Part shown: positions 47,620-58,014 of the stretch, one piece after another
Layout of the letters: the number at the start of each line of letters is the position of its first letter
How positions within the stretch are numbered: position 1 is the first letter of the stretch
Assembly (NCBI GenBank): GCA_963837105.1
Contig: CAWIMG010000017.1
Location: forward strand, 62,001 to 126,000
Reading direction: 5' to 3'
Length of the DNA: 64,000 nt
Origin: UBA9676 sp963837105
GTDB lineage: Bacteria; Actinomycetota; Actinomycetes; Streptosporangiales; Streptosporangiaceae
Notes under the pieces: generated by a model
Seen by the model: only the letters and a program-made list of their open reading frames with translations
What the model was told of the DNA's origin: nothing
Databases searched by the model: none
Made by a program: the position numbers and the translations under genes

Positions 47620-47713
47620 CTGGTCCCCCTCCCGTATCCAGATGATCTCAGTTACGTGGCGGCACGCCGGATGGTTCAGCCAAATCGCGGCTGGGCGGCC
47701 GGGGCACCGCCGT

Positions 47714-48259
47714 TCAGAATCCGAATCCGCCCGGGCGGCCATTCCGGTCCGCGATCAGGCCGGCCAGGGTGGCCAGCGCGATCTCGGCCGGAGTCCGGGA
47801 GCCGATGTTCAGCCCGATCGGCCGGTGCACGCGGGCGATGTCGGTCTGTGCCACGCCTAGTTCGGCCAGGGCCGGGATGTGCGGCGCCGGTACCCGCGGG
47901 TTGCCCATGACGCCGATCCAGCGGGCCTGGCCGGCCAGTGCGTCGCGGAGCACGAGGCCGAGTTCGGGCCGGTGATGATCGGTCACCACGACATCGGTGC
48001 CGTCGTCGAGCAGGCCGGTGAAGCCGCTGGTCACGGTCACTCCGGCCGGGCCGTCCCCCGTCCGCTGCGGATCGGGCTCGACCAGCACCGGCCGGAAGCC
48101 GGAGTCACCGGCGAAGTGGAGCAGCATGCGGGCGACCGGGGAGTCGAAGACAGCGACCAGGGTCCGGTCGGCCTCCGGCAGCGGGGCCAGCCCGTGGGCC
48201 ACGTCGCAGGCCGGGTCCTCAGCGGCGTGCGCGTGCGGGTCGAGGTGTTCAGCAGTCAT
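47714..48259 (-). CDS. XdhC/CoxI-like Rossmann-domain protein
   Basis: 181 residues: a Rossmann-type domain (VAVFDSPVARMLLHFAGDSG, DVVVTDHHRPELGLVLRDAL, GVMGNPRVPA, RVHRPIGLNIGSRTPAEIAL) matching the C-terminal half of XdhC, which helps mature molybdenum hydroxylases. The N-terminal XdhC domain is missing and no molybdenum enzyme is nearby, so the function is uncertain. ATG at 48259. Confidence 0.8.
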   Translation of the reverse strand: MTAEHLDPHAHAAEDPACDVAHGLAPLPEADRTLVAVFDSPVARMLLHFAGDSGFRPVLVEPDPQRTGDGPAGVTVTSGFTGLLDDGTDVVVTDHHRPELGLVLRDALAGQARWIGVMGNPRVPAPHIPALAELGVAQTDIARVHRPIGLNIGSRTPAEIALATLAGLIADRNGRPGGFGF

Positions 48260-48322
48260 GGCAGTGAGCCTGCCACGGGCCGGGCCGGGAGTCGACGGGA
48301 GCCGCGGCACCGGCCAGACACG

Positions 48323-48360
48323 AGGGAAGGCCGCTCCCCCCGCCGGGAGCGGCCTTCCTC
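48323..48360 (-). terminator. Strong 12-bp hairpin after AIM24 gene
   Basis: A perfect 12-bp stem AAGGCCGCTCCC/GGGAGCGGCCTT (48327-48356) with a 6-base loop, extended by GAGG/CCTC with one bulge. It is a likely intrinsic terminator for the AIM24 transcript, without a T tract. Confidence 0.65.
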
Positions 48361-48361
48361 G

Positions 48362-48403
48362 GTGGGCACGGCACCTCCTCCCCCCGGAGGGCGCCGTACC
48401 CAC
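48362..48403 (-). terminator. Second hairpin between AIM24 stop and the main terminator
   Basis: Arms GTGGG-ACGGC-CCTCC and GGAGG-GCCGT-CCCAC pair imperfectly around a C-rich loop, ending 3 bases before the AIM24 stop. Together with the following hairpin it forms a tandem terminator. Confidence 0.5.
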
Positions 48404-48405
48404 GT

Positions 48406-49161
48406 CTAGCGGAGCATGTCCCCGATGATCCCACCGACCAGGCCGCTGTCGACCGATTCCCGCCGGTCCTGGTCATCGGGCAGGTACGGGGCGAGCGAGG
48501 CGGCCAGCACCGGCAGCGGCATGGACTGCAGCCAGACGGTGCCAGGACCGGACAGCAGCGCGAAGTGATGCGCGTCCCCGCCGAAATACCGGTTGGTCAC
48601 GCCCGGCACCTTGACGACCTGGAACGACATGGCCGCCTGGAACATGCCGACGTGCCCGGGATGGATCCGCAGCGACTGGCCCGGTGCCAGCTGGTAGGGG
48701 ATCACCTCGCCGGACAGCTCGGCCCACATCCGGCCCTGGCCGCCGGCGCGCTGAAGGACGAAGCCCTCACCCGCGAAGATGCCGGCCCGGAACGACTGCT
48801 GGAAGCCCACTGTCAGCTGGATGCCGGGCGTGCCGGCCAGGAAGCCGTGCCGGTGAATCATGAACTCTGACCCCGGGCCGACGTCCACCGGCAGGATGCT
48901 GCCCGGCACCCTGGCCGCGAACGAGATGCTGCCCGGGCCCCCCTGCGCGGTGTAGGTGCTCATTATCAGGGTCGCCCCGCCCGCGGCCCGCTTCAGCGCC
49001 CCCATCAGCCCGCGGCCGGCCATACCGGCGCCCATGCCGGTCGACATCTGGATCGAGTCGGTCATCCAGGAGAATTCGCCGGCCTCGGCCACCACGGCTT
49101 CGCCCGGATTCAGCTGAATTGACAGCACCGGCATCGTCGTCCCGTGAATCTGCTCCTGCAT
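48406..49161 (-). CDS. AIM24/TIGR00266 family protein
   Basis: 251 residues from the ATG at 49161. A beta-rich AIM24 domain: GEAVVAEAGEFSWMTDSIQM, RAAGGATLIMSTYTA, GPGSEFMIHRHGFLAG and VTNRYFGG. Proteins of this family occur in all domains of life with an ill-defined role; the yeast relative is mitochondrial. Confidence 0.88.
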   Translation of the reverse strand: MQEQIHGTTMPVLSIQLNPGEAVVAEAGEFSWMTDSIQMSTGMGAGMAGRGLMGALKRAAGGATLIMSTYTAQGGPGSISFAARVPGSILPVDVGPGSEFMIHRHGFLAGTPGIQLTVGFQQSFRAGIFAGEGFVLQRAGGQGRMWAELSGEVIPYQLAPGQSLRIHPGHVGMFQAAMSFQVVKVPGVTNRYFGGDAHHFALLSGPGTVWLQSMPLPVLAASLAPYLPDDQDRRESVDSGLVGGIIGDMLR

Positions 49162-49427
49162 AGCAGCTCCAGTCGGCTGGACGGCGGTGCGGGTTCCGGT
49201 ATGTCGCGACGGCCCCGGCAGCGTCACGACCCGGAACCAGCGGACCGCCCGGGTGCGCTGGTGGAGATCCCAGCGCAGCCAGTCTTGCCGGGCCCATCCT
49301 GGCCGGCGGGCGGGGCGGGCGAATCCTGGAAACCATGTAGCGGGCCGCCGCCTGAACCTGGCTCCGGGCCTGGTCGCGGTGGGTGGGCCGGGCGGCCGGC
49401 CGGTGGCCGGCCTGCGCCGTTATAACA

Positions 49428-51938
49428 TCAGCGGGCCGGGGCGGCCAGCCCGTGCGCCACCGCGTAGCGGGCCGCCTCCACCCGCCCGCCCAGCTCCAGC
49501 TTGCGGTAGACCGTGGCCAGGTGGCGCTCGATCGTCACCGGGCTCAGCCGCAGCTCGGCGGCGATCTGCTTGTTGGTCTTCCCATCGGCGAGCAGCCGCA
49601 GCACATCCACCTGGCGGGCGGTGAGGCCATCCGGCAGGTCAGCGGCGGCGCCGTTCTCACCGATCTCGGCCAGCGCGGACCGCACCTCGGCCAGCCGCTG
49701 CGGGTTGGCGATCCCGGCGGCCAGCGCCTCCGCTGCCCGCAGGTGACGGGCCGCTTCCTCCCGGCGGCCGAGCCGGTAGACGGCCCTGCCCAGGCCGGTC
49801 AGTGCCAGCGCCACGTCGTGGGTGTGGCCGCCCTCCTGGTGGGCGAGCGCGGCGGCACGGTAGTGGCCGGTGGCGGCGGCCCACCGCTCCTCGGTCGCTG
49901 CCAGGAAGCCGCGATTGGCCTCCAGCAGGCCGGTGAGCTGGGGGGTGTCCTGGCCCTCGGCCAGTTCCGCGGCTTCGGCAAGCACCCGCCGGGCGGCTAT
50001 CAGGTCCCCGGCCCTGATCAGCACATCGGACAGGTTCGCCAGGCCGATGGCCAGCGAGTGCAGGTCGCCCAGCTGGCGCTTGATGACCAGGGCCCGCTCA
50101 AGGTTGGCCCGGGCACCAGCCAGATCACCGTCATCCAGCGCCATCAGGGCCAGATTGTTCAGGGCGACCGACATCCCGCGCCGGTCGTCCAGCCGGGCCC
50201 GCAGCTCCATGACGGTCTCGAAGCAGCGGCGGGCCGCATCCCGCTGGCCCAGGTACCGCTGCGCCGCCCCGAGCACGGTCGCCGCGAAGGCGCTCCGTTC
50301 CCGCAGACCAAGGGAGTCGAAGATGCTCAGCGCCGTGGTGGCCAGCCGGACCGCCTCGCGATAGTCACCATTCTCGGTGGCCAGCACCGCCGCGGAACAG
50401 AACGCCCGGCCAGTGACCTGGTCCCGGCGGTGGGACGCGCGGGCCAGGAACCGGCCCAGCCAGCCACGCCCGGCAGCCAGCCGCCCGCTGGTCAGCCACC
50501 AGCGCCAGAGCGCCGCGCTCATCGCCAGGCCGAGGTCGGTGTCGTTGTCGGCGGCCCACTGCAGCGCCACGTCGAGGTCGGCGGCGGCCGCCGTCAGCCG
50601 GGTGGCCGCGGCGCCAGCCTGCGGGCCGGCCAGGTCCGCCTCGCTGGCATCGGCCAGTGAGGCGAAGTGCCTGGCGTGCGCCCGGCGGACGGCCGGCCCG
50701 GCATCCTGCTCATCCAGCCGGGCCGCGGCGAACCCGCGCATGGTGGCCAGCATGCTGAAACGGTGCGGCTCCCCCCGGTCGACCAGCAGCCAGGAGGAGT
50801 TGACCAGGCCCCGGATCGCCCGGGCCAGCGCGGGCCCGTCGCTGCCGCCGACGGCGGCGGCGTCGGCAGCGGTGAACGCCCCGGCGAACACACTCAGCGC
50901 GGGCAGCAGCCGCTGCTGCTCCGGCTGGAGCAGGTCGTAGCTGCGCCGGACGACATCCACCAGCCGGCCGTCACCAGGATCGCCGCCGCTGCCCGGTGCG
51001 GTGCCGAGCAGCGCGGTTCCCTGCTCGACGATCTCGTGCAGCGACAAGGTGCCTACCCAGCCGGCCAGCAGCTCGATCGCCAGCGGCAGGCAGTCGAGCT
51101 GGCGGCACAGCTCGGCGACCATCCGGGGCGCGACGTCCTGACCGGTGAACCCGGGCAGCCGCTCCTCGGCCCGGGCCATGAACAGCCGGACCGCGTCCGA
51201 GGCGGCGATGTCCGCCACCGGGGCCGCGGGTGACGGGCAGGCCAGCGGCGGCACCGGCCAGCACAGCTCGCCGGGCACGCCCAGCACGGCCCGGCTGGTC
51301 ACCACCACCCGCTGGCCCGGCACCGCGATGAGCAGGTGGCTGACCAGCGCTGCTACCGCGTCCCGCAGGTGCTCCGCGCCGTCCAGGACCAGCAGCCGGC
51401 GGCTGATGGCCAGCGCCGCCTCCACCGACTCCAGCAGTTCCATCCCGGGCTGGTCGCGCAGACGCAGGCCAGATGCCAGGGCCGGGAGCACGGACCGGTG
51501 GTGGCGGACCGGCTGCAGCGGTATCACCAGCACCGGGTCCGGCCCGGCGAAGCGGTGGATGGCTTCCAGCGTCAGCCGGGTCTTGCCCACACCGCCCGGG
51601 CCGGTCACCGTGATCAGCCGGGACCGGCCACGCAGCAGCGAGAACAGCTGGCCCAGTTCGGCCTCACGGCCCACGAAACTGGAGTGCGGGATGGGTAGCG
51701 ATCCCGGCCCGCCGCCGGCCGCCCGCGCCTCGAACTCGGCCAGGGCGCGCTGTGCCCGGGCCGACATCCGGGTCCGGCCGCTCTCCCAGCGGTTCACGGT
51801 TGCGAACGAGACGCCCAGGATCCGGGCCAGCTGCTCCTGGCTCAGGTCGAGACGGGCGCGCAGCTGGCGCAGGCGGTCGCGAGCCGGGCCGGCCCCGTTG
51901 CCAGGCGCCTCGCCACTCACCTGATCAGGGTAGGTCAC
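49428..51938 (-). CDS. Large STAND regulator with XRE and LuxR DNA-binding domains
   Basis: 836 residues. An N-terminal XRE helix-turn-helix (about 22-70, DLSQEQLARILGVSFATVNR) precedes an NB-ARC-like ATPase (FVGREAELGQL, Walker A TGPGGVGKTR, LLVLDGAEHLRD), a TPR region and a C-terminal LuxR/GerE helix-turn-helix (LTARQVDVLRLLADGKTNKQ). Two different DNA-binding domains at either end are uncommon: most relatives carry just one. It follows upp by 9 bases. The ligand is unknown. Confidence 0.9.
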   Translation of the reverse strand: MTYPDQVSGEAPGNGAGPARDRLRQLRARLDLSQEQLARILGVSFATVNRWESGRTRMSARAQRALAEFEARAAGGGPGSLPIPHSSFVGREAELGQLFSLLRGRSRLITVTGPGGVGKTRLTLEAIHRFAGPDPVLVIPLQPVRHHRSVLPALASGLRLRDQPGMELLESVEAALAISRRLLVLDGAEHLRDAVAALVSHLLIAVPGQRVVVTSRAVLGVPGELCWPVPPLACPSPAAPVADIAASDAVRLFMARAEERLPGFTGQDVAPRMVAELCRQLDCLPLAIELLAGWVGTLSLHEIVEQGTALLGTAPGSGGDPGDGRLVDVVRRSYDLLQPEQQRLLPALSVFAGAFTAADAAAVGGSDGPALARAIRGLVNSSWLLVDRGEPHRFSMLATMRGFAAARLDEQDAGPAVRRAHARHFASLADASEADLAGPQAGAAATRLTAAAADLDVALQWAADNDTDLGLAMSAALWRWWLTSGRLAAGRGWLGRFLARASHRRDQVTGRAFCSAAVLATENGDYREAVRLATTALSIFDSLGLRERSAFAATVLGAAQRYLGQRDAARRCFETVMELRARLDDRRGMSVALNNLALMALDDGDLAGARANLERALVIKRQLGDLHSLAIGLANLSDVLIRAGDLIAARRVLAEAAELAEGQDTPQLTGLLEANRGFLAATEERWAAATGHYRAAALAHQEGGHTHDVALALTGLGRAVYRLGRREEAARHLRAAEALAAGIANPQRLAEVRSALAEIGENGAAADLPDGLTARQVDVLRLLADGKTNKQIAAELRLSPVTIERHLATVYRKLELGGRVEAARYAVAHGLAAPAR

Positions 51939-51947
51939 ATCCGCCCG

Positions 51948-52589
51948 TCAGATCCGCCCGAACAGCCGGTCGCCCGCGTCGCCGAGCCCGGGAAGGATGT
52001 ATCCGCGGTCGTTGAGGCGTTCGTCCATGGCGGCGGTAACCACCCGGATCCGGACCGGATCATCACTGGGGAAGGCCGATTCCAGCCGGGAAACTCCTTC
52101 CGGCGCCGACAGCAGGCAGATGGCGGTGACCGCTGCCACACCCCGGTCGGTCAGCATGCCGATGACAGTTTCCAGCGTCCCGCCGGTGGCCAGCATCGGG
52201 TCGAGCACGAACACCTCCCGGCCGGACAGATCGGCCGGCAGCCGGTCGGCGTAGGTCGAGGCGACCAGTGACTCCTCGTCCCTGACCATCCCGACGAAAC
52301 CGACGTCGGCGGTGGGCAGCAACCGGGAGATGCCGTCCAGCATCCCGATGCCGGCCCGCAGGACCGGGACCACCAGCGGGACCGGCCCGGCCAGCTTCAC
52401 GCCCGCGGCCGGGCCGAGCGGAGTGGTGACGGTAACCGGCCGGACCCGCATCTCGCGCATGGCCTCATAAGCCAGCAGGGTCACCAGTTCGTCGGCGAGC
52501 CGCCGGAAGGTGGGGGCCTCGGTAGCCTCCGCGCGCAGCATCGTGAGCTTGTGTGCGACCAGTGGGTGATCAACGACCAGAGTCTGCAT
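51948..52589 (-). CDS. upp: Uracil phosphoribosyltransferase
   Basis: Salvage enzyme making UMP from uracil and PRPP. The PRPP loop VFVLDPMLATGGT is clear, with PVLRAGIGMLDG and the C-terminal uracil site DRGYILPGLGDAGDRLFG. 213 residues, complete. The ATG at 52589 gives the family N terminus (MQTLVVDHPLVAHKLTMLR). Confidence 0.96.
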   Translation of the reverse strand: MQTLVVDHPLVAHKLTMLRAEATEAPTFRRLADELVTLLAYEAMREMRVRPVTVTTPLGPAAGVKLAGPVPLVVPVLRAGIGMLDGISRLLPTADVGFVGMVRDEESLVASTYADRLPADLSGREVFVLDPMLATGGTLETVIGMLTDRGVAAVTAICLLSAPEGVSRLESAFPSDDPVRIRVVTAAMDERLNDRGYILPGLGDAGDRLFGRI

Positions 52590-52680
52590 GGGCAGTAGTT
52601 TCCCAGGTCCAGCCGGCTCGGGATGCACAGCTGGCAATTCGGCGGCCGGCCTGCGGCCCGTGCCCCCGGCCGGGCCAGGA

Positions 52681-53457
52681 TTAGCCGGCCAGGTGGCCGG
52701 CGATCAGTGCGATCCCATGCCCCCACTCGGCGAGCTGGCTGGCCGGCAGGAACGCGGTGCCCTTCCGGGTGTGGTCGGCCATGGGGGAGGCGAGGAAGGT
52801 CTCCTGGCCGGCCGGGCCGATGAAGTAGATGGCGGAGGTGTGGATGATGTCCGCGTTCGGGTTGGGAGCCTGCACGGCGATGTCGTACGCGCGCCAGGTG
52901 GACTGCAGCGCGGGCAGTGGCCCGGTGAAGAAGTGCCAGCTGGGAATGGCCGTCAGCCCATGCTCGCGGGAGTAGCCGGCCATCGCGGCCACGGAGGCGT
53001 GGTACTGGTTCACGTTGATGGCGGCGAACACCACCTGGCCCGCGGCCCGGCCCAGGTCGTGATAGGCGTCCACGAACTCCTGCGACACGATCGGGCAGAT
53101 GTCCACACAGTGGGGGTCCATGAACTCCAGCACCACCACCTTGCCCCGCAGCGCCGACAGCGACAGGGTGCGGCCGTTCTGGTCGGTCAGCGTGAAGCCG
53201 GGGGCAGGGCGGTGCGGCAGCGATGACAGCTGCATCAGGCCGGCGAGGCTGGTGGATACGCTGGCCGGAATCCCGGACGGCCGCAGCAACGTGGTGGATG
53301 GCCGGTGAGTGGCTATCAGGATGGCAGCGGCGGCCACGCCGGCCAGCGTGATCGCGGTGACGCCGGCCACCAGGATCCGCCAGTCCCGCCTCCGCATGCC
53401 CCGGCCGGGCGCTCCGCCGGCGGTTGCCTCCGGCCCGGGCTGACCTGCGCTCACCAT
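52681..53457 (-). CDS. Sco1/SenC-type copper chaperone
   Basis: 258 residues: one N-terminal membrane helix (about 28-48) and a thioredoxin-like domain with the copper site DPHCVDICP (CxxxC) and His in DIIHTSAIYFI. Sco proteins deliver copper to the CuA site of oxidase subunit II; here the gene is about 27 kb from the oxidase cluster. Its ATG overlaps the stop of the upstream regulator, so the two are coupled. Confidence 0.92.
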   Translation of the reverse strand: MVSAGQPGPEATAGGAPGRGMRRRDWRILVAGVTAITLAGVAAAAILIATHRPSTTLLRPSGIPASVSTSLAGLMQLSSLPHRPAPGFTLTDQNGRTLSLSALRGKVVVLEFMDPHCVDICPIVSQEFVDAYHDLGRAAGQVVFAAINVNQYHASVAAMAGYSREHGLTAIPSWHFFTGPLPALQSTWRAYDIAVQAPNPNADIIHTSAIYFIGPAGQETFLASPMADHTRKGTAFLPASQLAEWGHGIALIAGHLAG

Positions 53458-56400
53458 TCCACCAGTGTCCAGATCTCGGGGTTGGGCGGCACTCCCGGGT
53501 TGACCGCGGCGAACCCGCGGGCGGCATCCTTCAGGTGCACCAGTGCCTCCTCGCCGTGACCGGTCTGGTGCAGCAGGTCGGCCAGGTTGGTGTGCAGCGC
53601 GGCCACCCGGTGCTGGTCACCCAGTTCGCTGCCGAGCACCAGTGCCTCCCGGGCCAGCACGAGCCCTTCGCCGGCCCGGCCGGTGTCTGCCAGCAGCCGG
53701 GCGAGATTGTTCAGCGCGGCGACCGCCGCGCCCTGGTCGGCCATGTCATGGGCCTGCGCCAGGCTGGCCCGCAGGTGCCGCTCCGCGGCGGCCGGGTCGC
53801 CGTCGCGGGCGGCCAGCATCCCGAGCACGTTCTGCGACTGGGCGATCGCCTGCGGGTCACCGGCCTGCCGGGCGGCGGCCAGCGCCGCCGTGCCCAGCGC
53901 CGCGGCCCGGTCGTGGGCGCCCAGCCGGTAGGCGACGACCGCCTGATCGGACTGCACCCGGGCCCGGCCGCCATGGTCGCCGGCCGCCAGCAATTCCAGC
54001 GCCGCCCCCAGGTGGGCGTCGGCCAGCGCCCAGTCGCCCAGCCGGTGATGGACCGCGGCCAGCTTGTGCTCGATCGCGGCCGCGGTGACGCCATCGGAGT
54101 CGGTGGCTGCGGCCGCCGTCTCATACTCAGCCAGCGCCTCGTGATAGCGGCCAAGGACGGTGAGCGTGTCGCCGATCGCGATGCTGCCTGCCACCTGCGG
54201 ATACCCCAGCGCCACCGCCTGCCGGAGATGGGCCAGTGCCTCCGCGTGCGCGTACAGTTCGCGGGCCCGGCTGGCGGCCAGCCACCACCAGTCCGCGGCT
54301 GCAGCGTCCCGGCCGGCCCGCTGCAGGTGCCCGGCGATGACGGCGGCCCGGGCTGGTGCCGGATCACGTTCGTACCGGGCGGCCAGGGCGGCCGCCGCCC
54401 GGCTGTGCAGCAGCCGGCGGCGGGCGAGGGTGGCGGACTCGTAGGCGACCCGGCGCAGCGCCTCATACGGGAAGTCGTAGGACGGCGTCCCGGTCCCACC
54501 CGGCGGCGGGATCTCGGTCAGCAGGAACCGGGTGAGTGCCTCGTCGAGCGCCTCCACGGTCTCCGCCTCGCCTCGCCCGCTCACCGCGCGGAGCAGGTCG
54601 ATGTCGAACCCGCTGCCCAGCACCGCCGCGGCGGACAGCATCTGCAGGGCTGGTTCGCTGGCGGCGCGCAGGCGCCGGTTCAGCAGCCCGCGGACCGACG
54701 CCGGCGGGGTCCAGCCTTCCTCTGCGGAGTCCGCCGAATCGCCGTCCGCGACGGCCAGCACGAGCGCGTCGGCGTATTCGCGCACCAGCAGCGGCAGCCC
54801 GTGCGTCTCGGCCAGCATCCGGGCCGGGTCGGCCGGCGGTGCCCCGGCTGCCTGCAGCATCTCGGCGATCTCGGCAGTGCTGAACGCCTGCGGTTCGACG
54901 GTCATGCCGCGGCCCGCGCCGGCGGCCTCGGCCAGCGCGGCCCGCAGGCCGGGCAGCCGGTCGTCCTGCTCCGGCCGCCAGCTGACCACCAGCAGCAGTG
55001 GCCAGTCGGCCAGCCGGCGGATGACGTAGGCGAGCAGGTCGAGCGAGGGCCCGTCGGCCCAGTGCACATCCTCGACCAGCACCGCACCCGCGGGCCTGCC
55101 GGCCGTGGGGCGGGCCGCGGCCAGCAGGGTGGCCGTCATGGCCGAATACATCCGGGTCAGCGCGAGCGGGCCGGACAGCGGTGGTTCGGGCGTGCCCGGG
55201 TGAGCCGAGCCGAGTTCCGGTACCAGCCGGCCGACCATCGCCGTGACATGGGCGGGCAGCCGTCCGGGCAGGTCCGGGCAGACCGACGCGGCGGCGCGGA
55301 GCAGGTCCGCGGACAGTGCGAAGGGCAGCCCGCTCTCACCGTCATGGCACCGGCTGGCGATGACCGTGCCGCCGCCGGCCCGACCCGGGCGCGGAACTCC
55401 TCGATCAGGCGGGACTTGCCGCAGCCTGCCTCACCGGTCACCGCCACCGCCTGCCCGCCATCCCCGGGGCTTGCGCTGCCGGGGCCCGGGGTACCTGGGC
55501 TCGGCGCAGCCTCGCCCGCCGGGCTGCCTGCGCCGCCGCGGCCGCCCGCCGCCACCGCCTGCCAGGCCCCGGTCAAAGCGGTCAGGTCAGCGGCCCGCCC
55601 GATCAGCGGCCACCGGCTGGCATCTGCCGCCCGCCGGGCAGCCAGCCGCCCGGCGGGCGGTGGGGGCCCATTTCGGCCCGGAAGCGGTGGGCTGGCCGCT
55701 GGCCCGGCCCCGGCCGCGGCCCGCGCGGCCGCTGATGCCGGGCGGCCGGGCGGCCGGGTGGCCGGTGCGGCCGTGCCGGGGGCAGGCCGCAGCCGCCCAG
55801 CCCGGACATCGTCGTACAGCCGGGTGGTCTCCGGCAGCGGGCTCACCGCAAGTTCGGTGCTGAGTACCCTGACCAGGGCACGGTACTGGCGCAGCGCCGC
55901 CGACCGCTGCCCGGTCCACGCCAGCAGCCGGATGAGTGCCTGGTGGGCCGGCTCGTGCAGTGGGTCGAGCGAGAGCCAGCGGCGGGCGTGATCCAGGCCG
56001 CGCGGCAGGTCCCCGGCCTGGACGCAGGCCGCGACCAGCCGTTCCAGCGCCCCGGCCAGATCCTGGCGCAGCCGGTCCGCCGTCGAGGCCTGCCAGTCCT
56101 CGAAATCGGGGCAGCCGCGCAGGGAGAAGCCGGTCAGGAAGTCGTCCCGGTACAGCCGGACCCCGCGTTCCAGCGAGCGCGCGTCCGGCTGCGCGATCAG
56201 CGCCGCGAAGTCGGTTACATCCACCCGGACCAGCCCGGGCCGCAGGGCCACCGCGTTGCGGGTGATGGACAGGCCCTCGCCCACCGCGGCGGCCGTCACC
56301 GACAGGGTCCGCCGCAGCGAGCCGCGCGCGTGCGCGCCGTCGGAGTCCGGCCACAACTGGCCGGCCAGGCGCTCCCGGCTCTGCTCCCGGCCGCTGACCG

Positions 56401-56506
56401 CGAGCAGCGCCAGCACCGCGATCGCCTTCTTGGTGTCGAAGGTGACCAGGGTGGTGTCCCGCTCCACGATCGGCGGCCCGAGCAGGGCGAGGCTGATGCC
56501 GGTCAC
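53451..56506 (-). CDS. BTAD/AAA-type transcriptional activator (frame broken once)
   Basis: A SARP-like regulator of about 1018 residues. An OmpR-like winged helix (LALLGPPIVERDTTLVTFDT ...) and BTAD domain (GVRLYRDDFLTGFSL, LDPLHEPAHQALIRLLAW) lead into an ATPase (Walker A TGEAGCGKSR, Walker B VLVEDVHWADGP) and TPR repeats. One base is missing near 55378-55383, joining FRARVG to AGGGTVIASRCHDGESGLPF. GTG at 56506 follows GAGAGGAGG. It is coupled to the Sco gene. Confidence 0.88.
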
Positions 56507-56667
56507 CGGCCTCCTCTCCGCCCGCGGGACTGGCGCGCCGCGGCTCTATCCGTCACGCTATGGCGTGAAAATTAGCGCAAGGCGGCCCTCGCCCGTAACG
56601 ATTCCGTAGCGGATGCTCCGTAGGGTTGCCTTGCACGATGCGGAATGGGACGACCTCGGAGTGTGAA

Positions 56668-58014
56668 ATGCTGCAACGCCTGGGGAGGGGCCGGAGCGCG
56701 GAGAGCACCCCGGCGGACAGCGCGCCCGAGACCGCGGGAGCGCCGATCGACGCCGGGGACGCCGCGGCAGGTGCCACAGCCACCGGGGATGGCCCGGCGG
56801 CAGGGGGAGGCCCGGCGGCCGGGAGCGCGCCGCCGGGCGATGCCGCCATCAGTGGTGGTCCTGGCGGCGCGGTACAGCCGAAACGGCGCCGCCCGGGCGC
56901 CGAGCCGGACCGGGCAGCGGCCGGCGGCACGCCGGATGCCGGTGCGCTGCCGCCGGACTTCGACCTGGCCCCGCATGACCCGCTGCACGCCTACCTGCAG
57001 GGAGCGGCCGGCCCGGTGGACATCACCCGGCTGGAACTGGCCTCCCCAGCGCTGGCGTCGTTGCGCACGGCGGGGATCGTGCTGGTCATCCCGCTTATTT
57101 CATCCGGCACCCTGATCGGGCTGCTCAACCTGGGCCCGCGGCTCTCCGAGCGGGGCTATTCGGGGGAGGACCGGCGGCTGCTCGGAGCCCTGGCCGGGTA
57201 TGCCGCGCCAGCCATGCGGGTCGGGCAGCTGGTGCGGCAGCAGCAGGCGGAGGCGCGTAACCGGGAGCGGATCGAGCAGGAGCTGAAGGTCGCCCAGCTG
57301 ATCCAGCAGCAGTTCCTGCCCAAGAGCGTGCCCGCCTTGCCGAGCTGGCACGTGGCCGCGTTCTACCGGCCAGCCCGGACCGTTGGCGGCGACTTCTACG
57401 ACTTCATCCCGCTGCCGGACGGCCGGGTGATGTTCGTGGTCGGCGACGTCACCGACAAGGGCGTGCCGGCCGCGCTGGTGATGGCCAGCACGCATGCCCT
57501 GCTGCGGGATGCTGCGCCACGGCTCATCTCCCCCGGTGAGGTGCTCGCGCACGTCAACGACCTGCTCTGCGCGGACATCCCGGCGCACATGTTCGTCACC
57601 TGCCTGGCGCTGGTGATGGACCCGGGCACCGGGCGGCTGGACTTCGCCAACGCCGGGCACGACGTCCCGTACGTGCGCACCGCCAGCGGTGTCGCCGAAC
57701 TGCGGGCCCGCGGCATGCCGCTCGGCCTCATGCCTGGCACCGGTTATGAGGAGAAGACGTTCCAGATGCAGCCCGGCGACTGTGCGCTGCTGCACAGCGA
57801 CGGGCTGGCGGAGGCCCACGGGCCGGACCGGGAGATGTTCGGCTTCCCCCGGGTCGCTGAACTGGTGGGCGAGGCCGAGTCGGGCGAGAAGCTGATCGAC
57901 TCGTGCCTGACCAGGCTGGCCGAGTTCACCGGGCCCGACCATGAGCAGGAGGACGACATCACGCTGGTGACCCTCCAACGCGCATTGTCCGCCGGGTATG
58001 GAGGCGAAGCATGA
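56668..58014 (+). CDS. GAF/SpoIIE PP2C phosphatase (RsbU-like)
   Basis: 448 residues from the ATG at 56668 (GGAG upstream). An Ala/Gly/Pro-rich N terminus is followed by a GAF-like domain (about 90-180) and a SpoIIE phosphatase with metal-site motifs VGGDFYDFIPL, VVGDVTDKGVPAALVM, FANAGHDVP and DDITLVTL. It should dephosphorylate the STAS anti-anti-sigma partner. Overlaps the next gene. Confidence 0.93.
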   Translation: MLQRLGRGRSAESTPADSAPETAGAPIDAGDAAAGATATGDGPAAGGGPAAGSAPPGDAAISGGPGGAVQPKRRRPGAEPDRAAAGGTPDAGALPPDFDLAPHDPLHAYLQGAAGPVDITRLELASPALASLRTAGIVLVIPLISSGTLIGLLNLGPRLSERGYSGEDRRLLGALAGYAAPAMRVGQLVRQQQAEARNRERIEQELKVAQLIQQQFLPKSVPALPSWHVAAFYRPARTVGGDFYDFIPLPDGRVMFVVGDVTDKGVPAALVMASTHALLRDAAPRLISPGEVLAHVNDLLCADIPAHMFVTCLALVMDPGTGRLDFANAGHDVPYVRTASGVAELRARGMPLGLMPGTGYEEKTFQMQPGDCALLHSDGLAEAHGPDREMFGFPRVAELVGEAESGEKLIDSCLTRLAEFTGPDHEQEDDITLVTLQRALSAGYGGEA

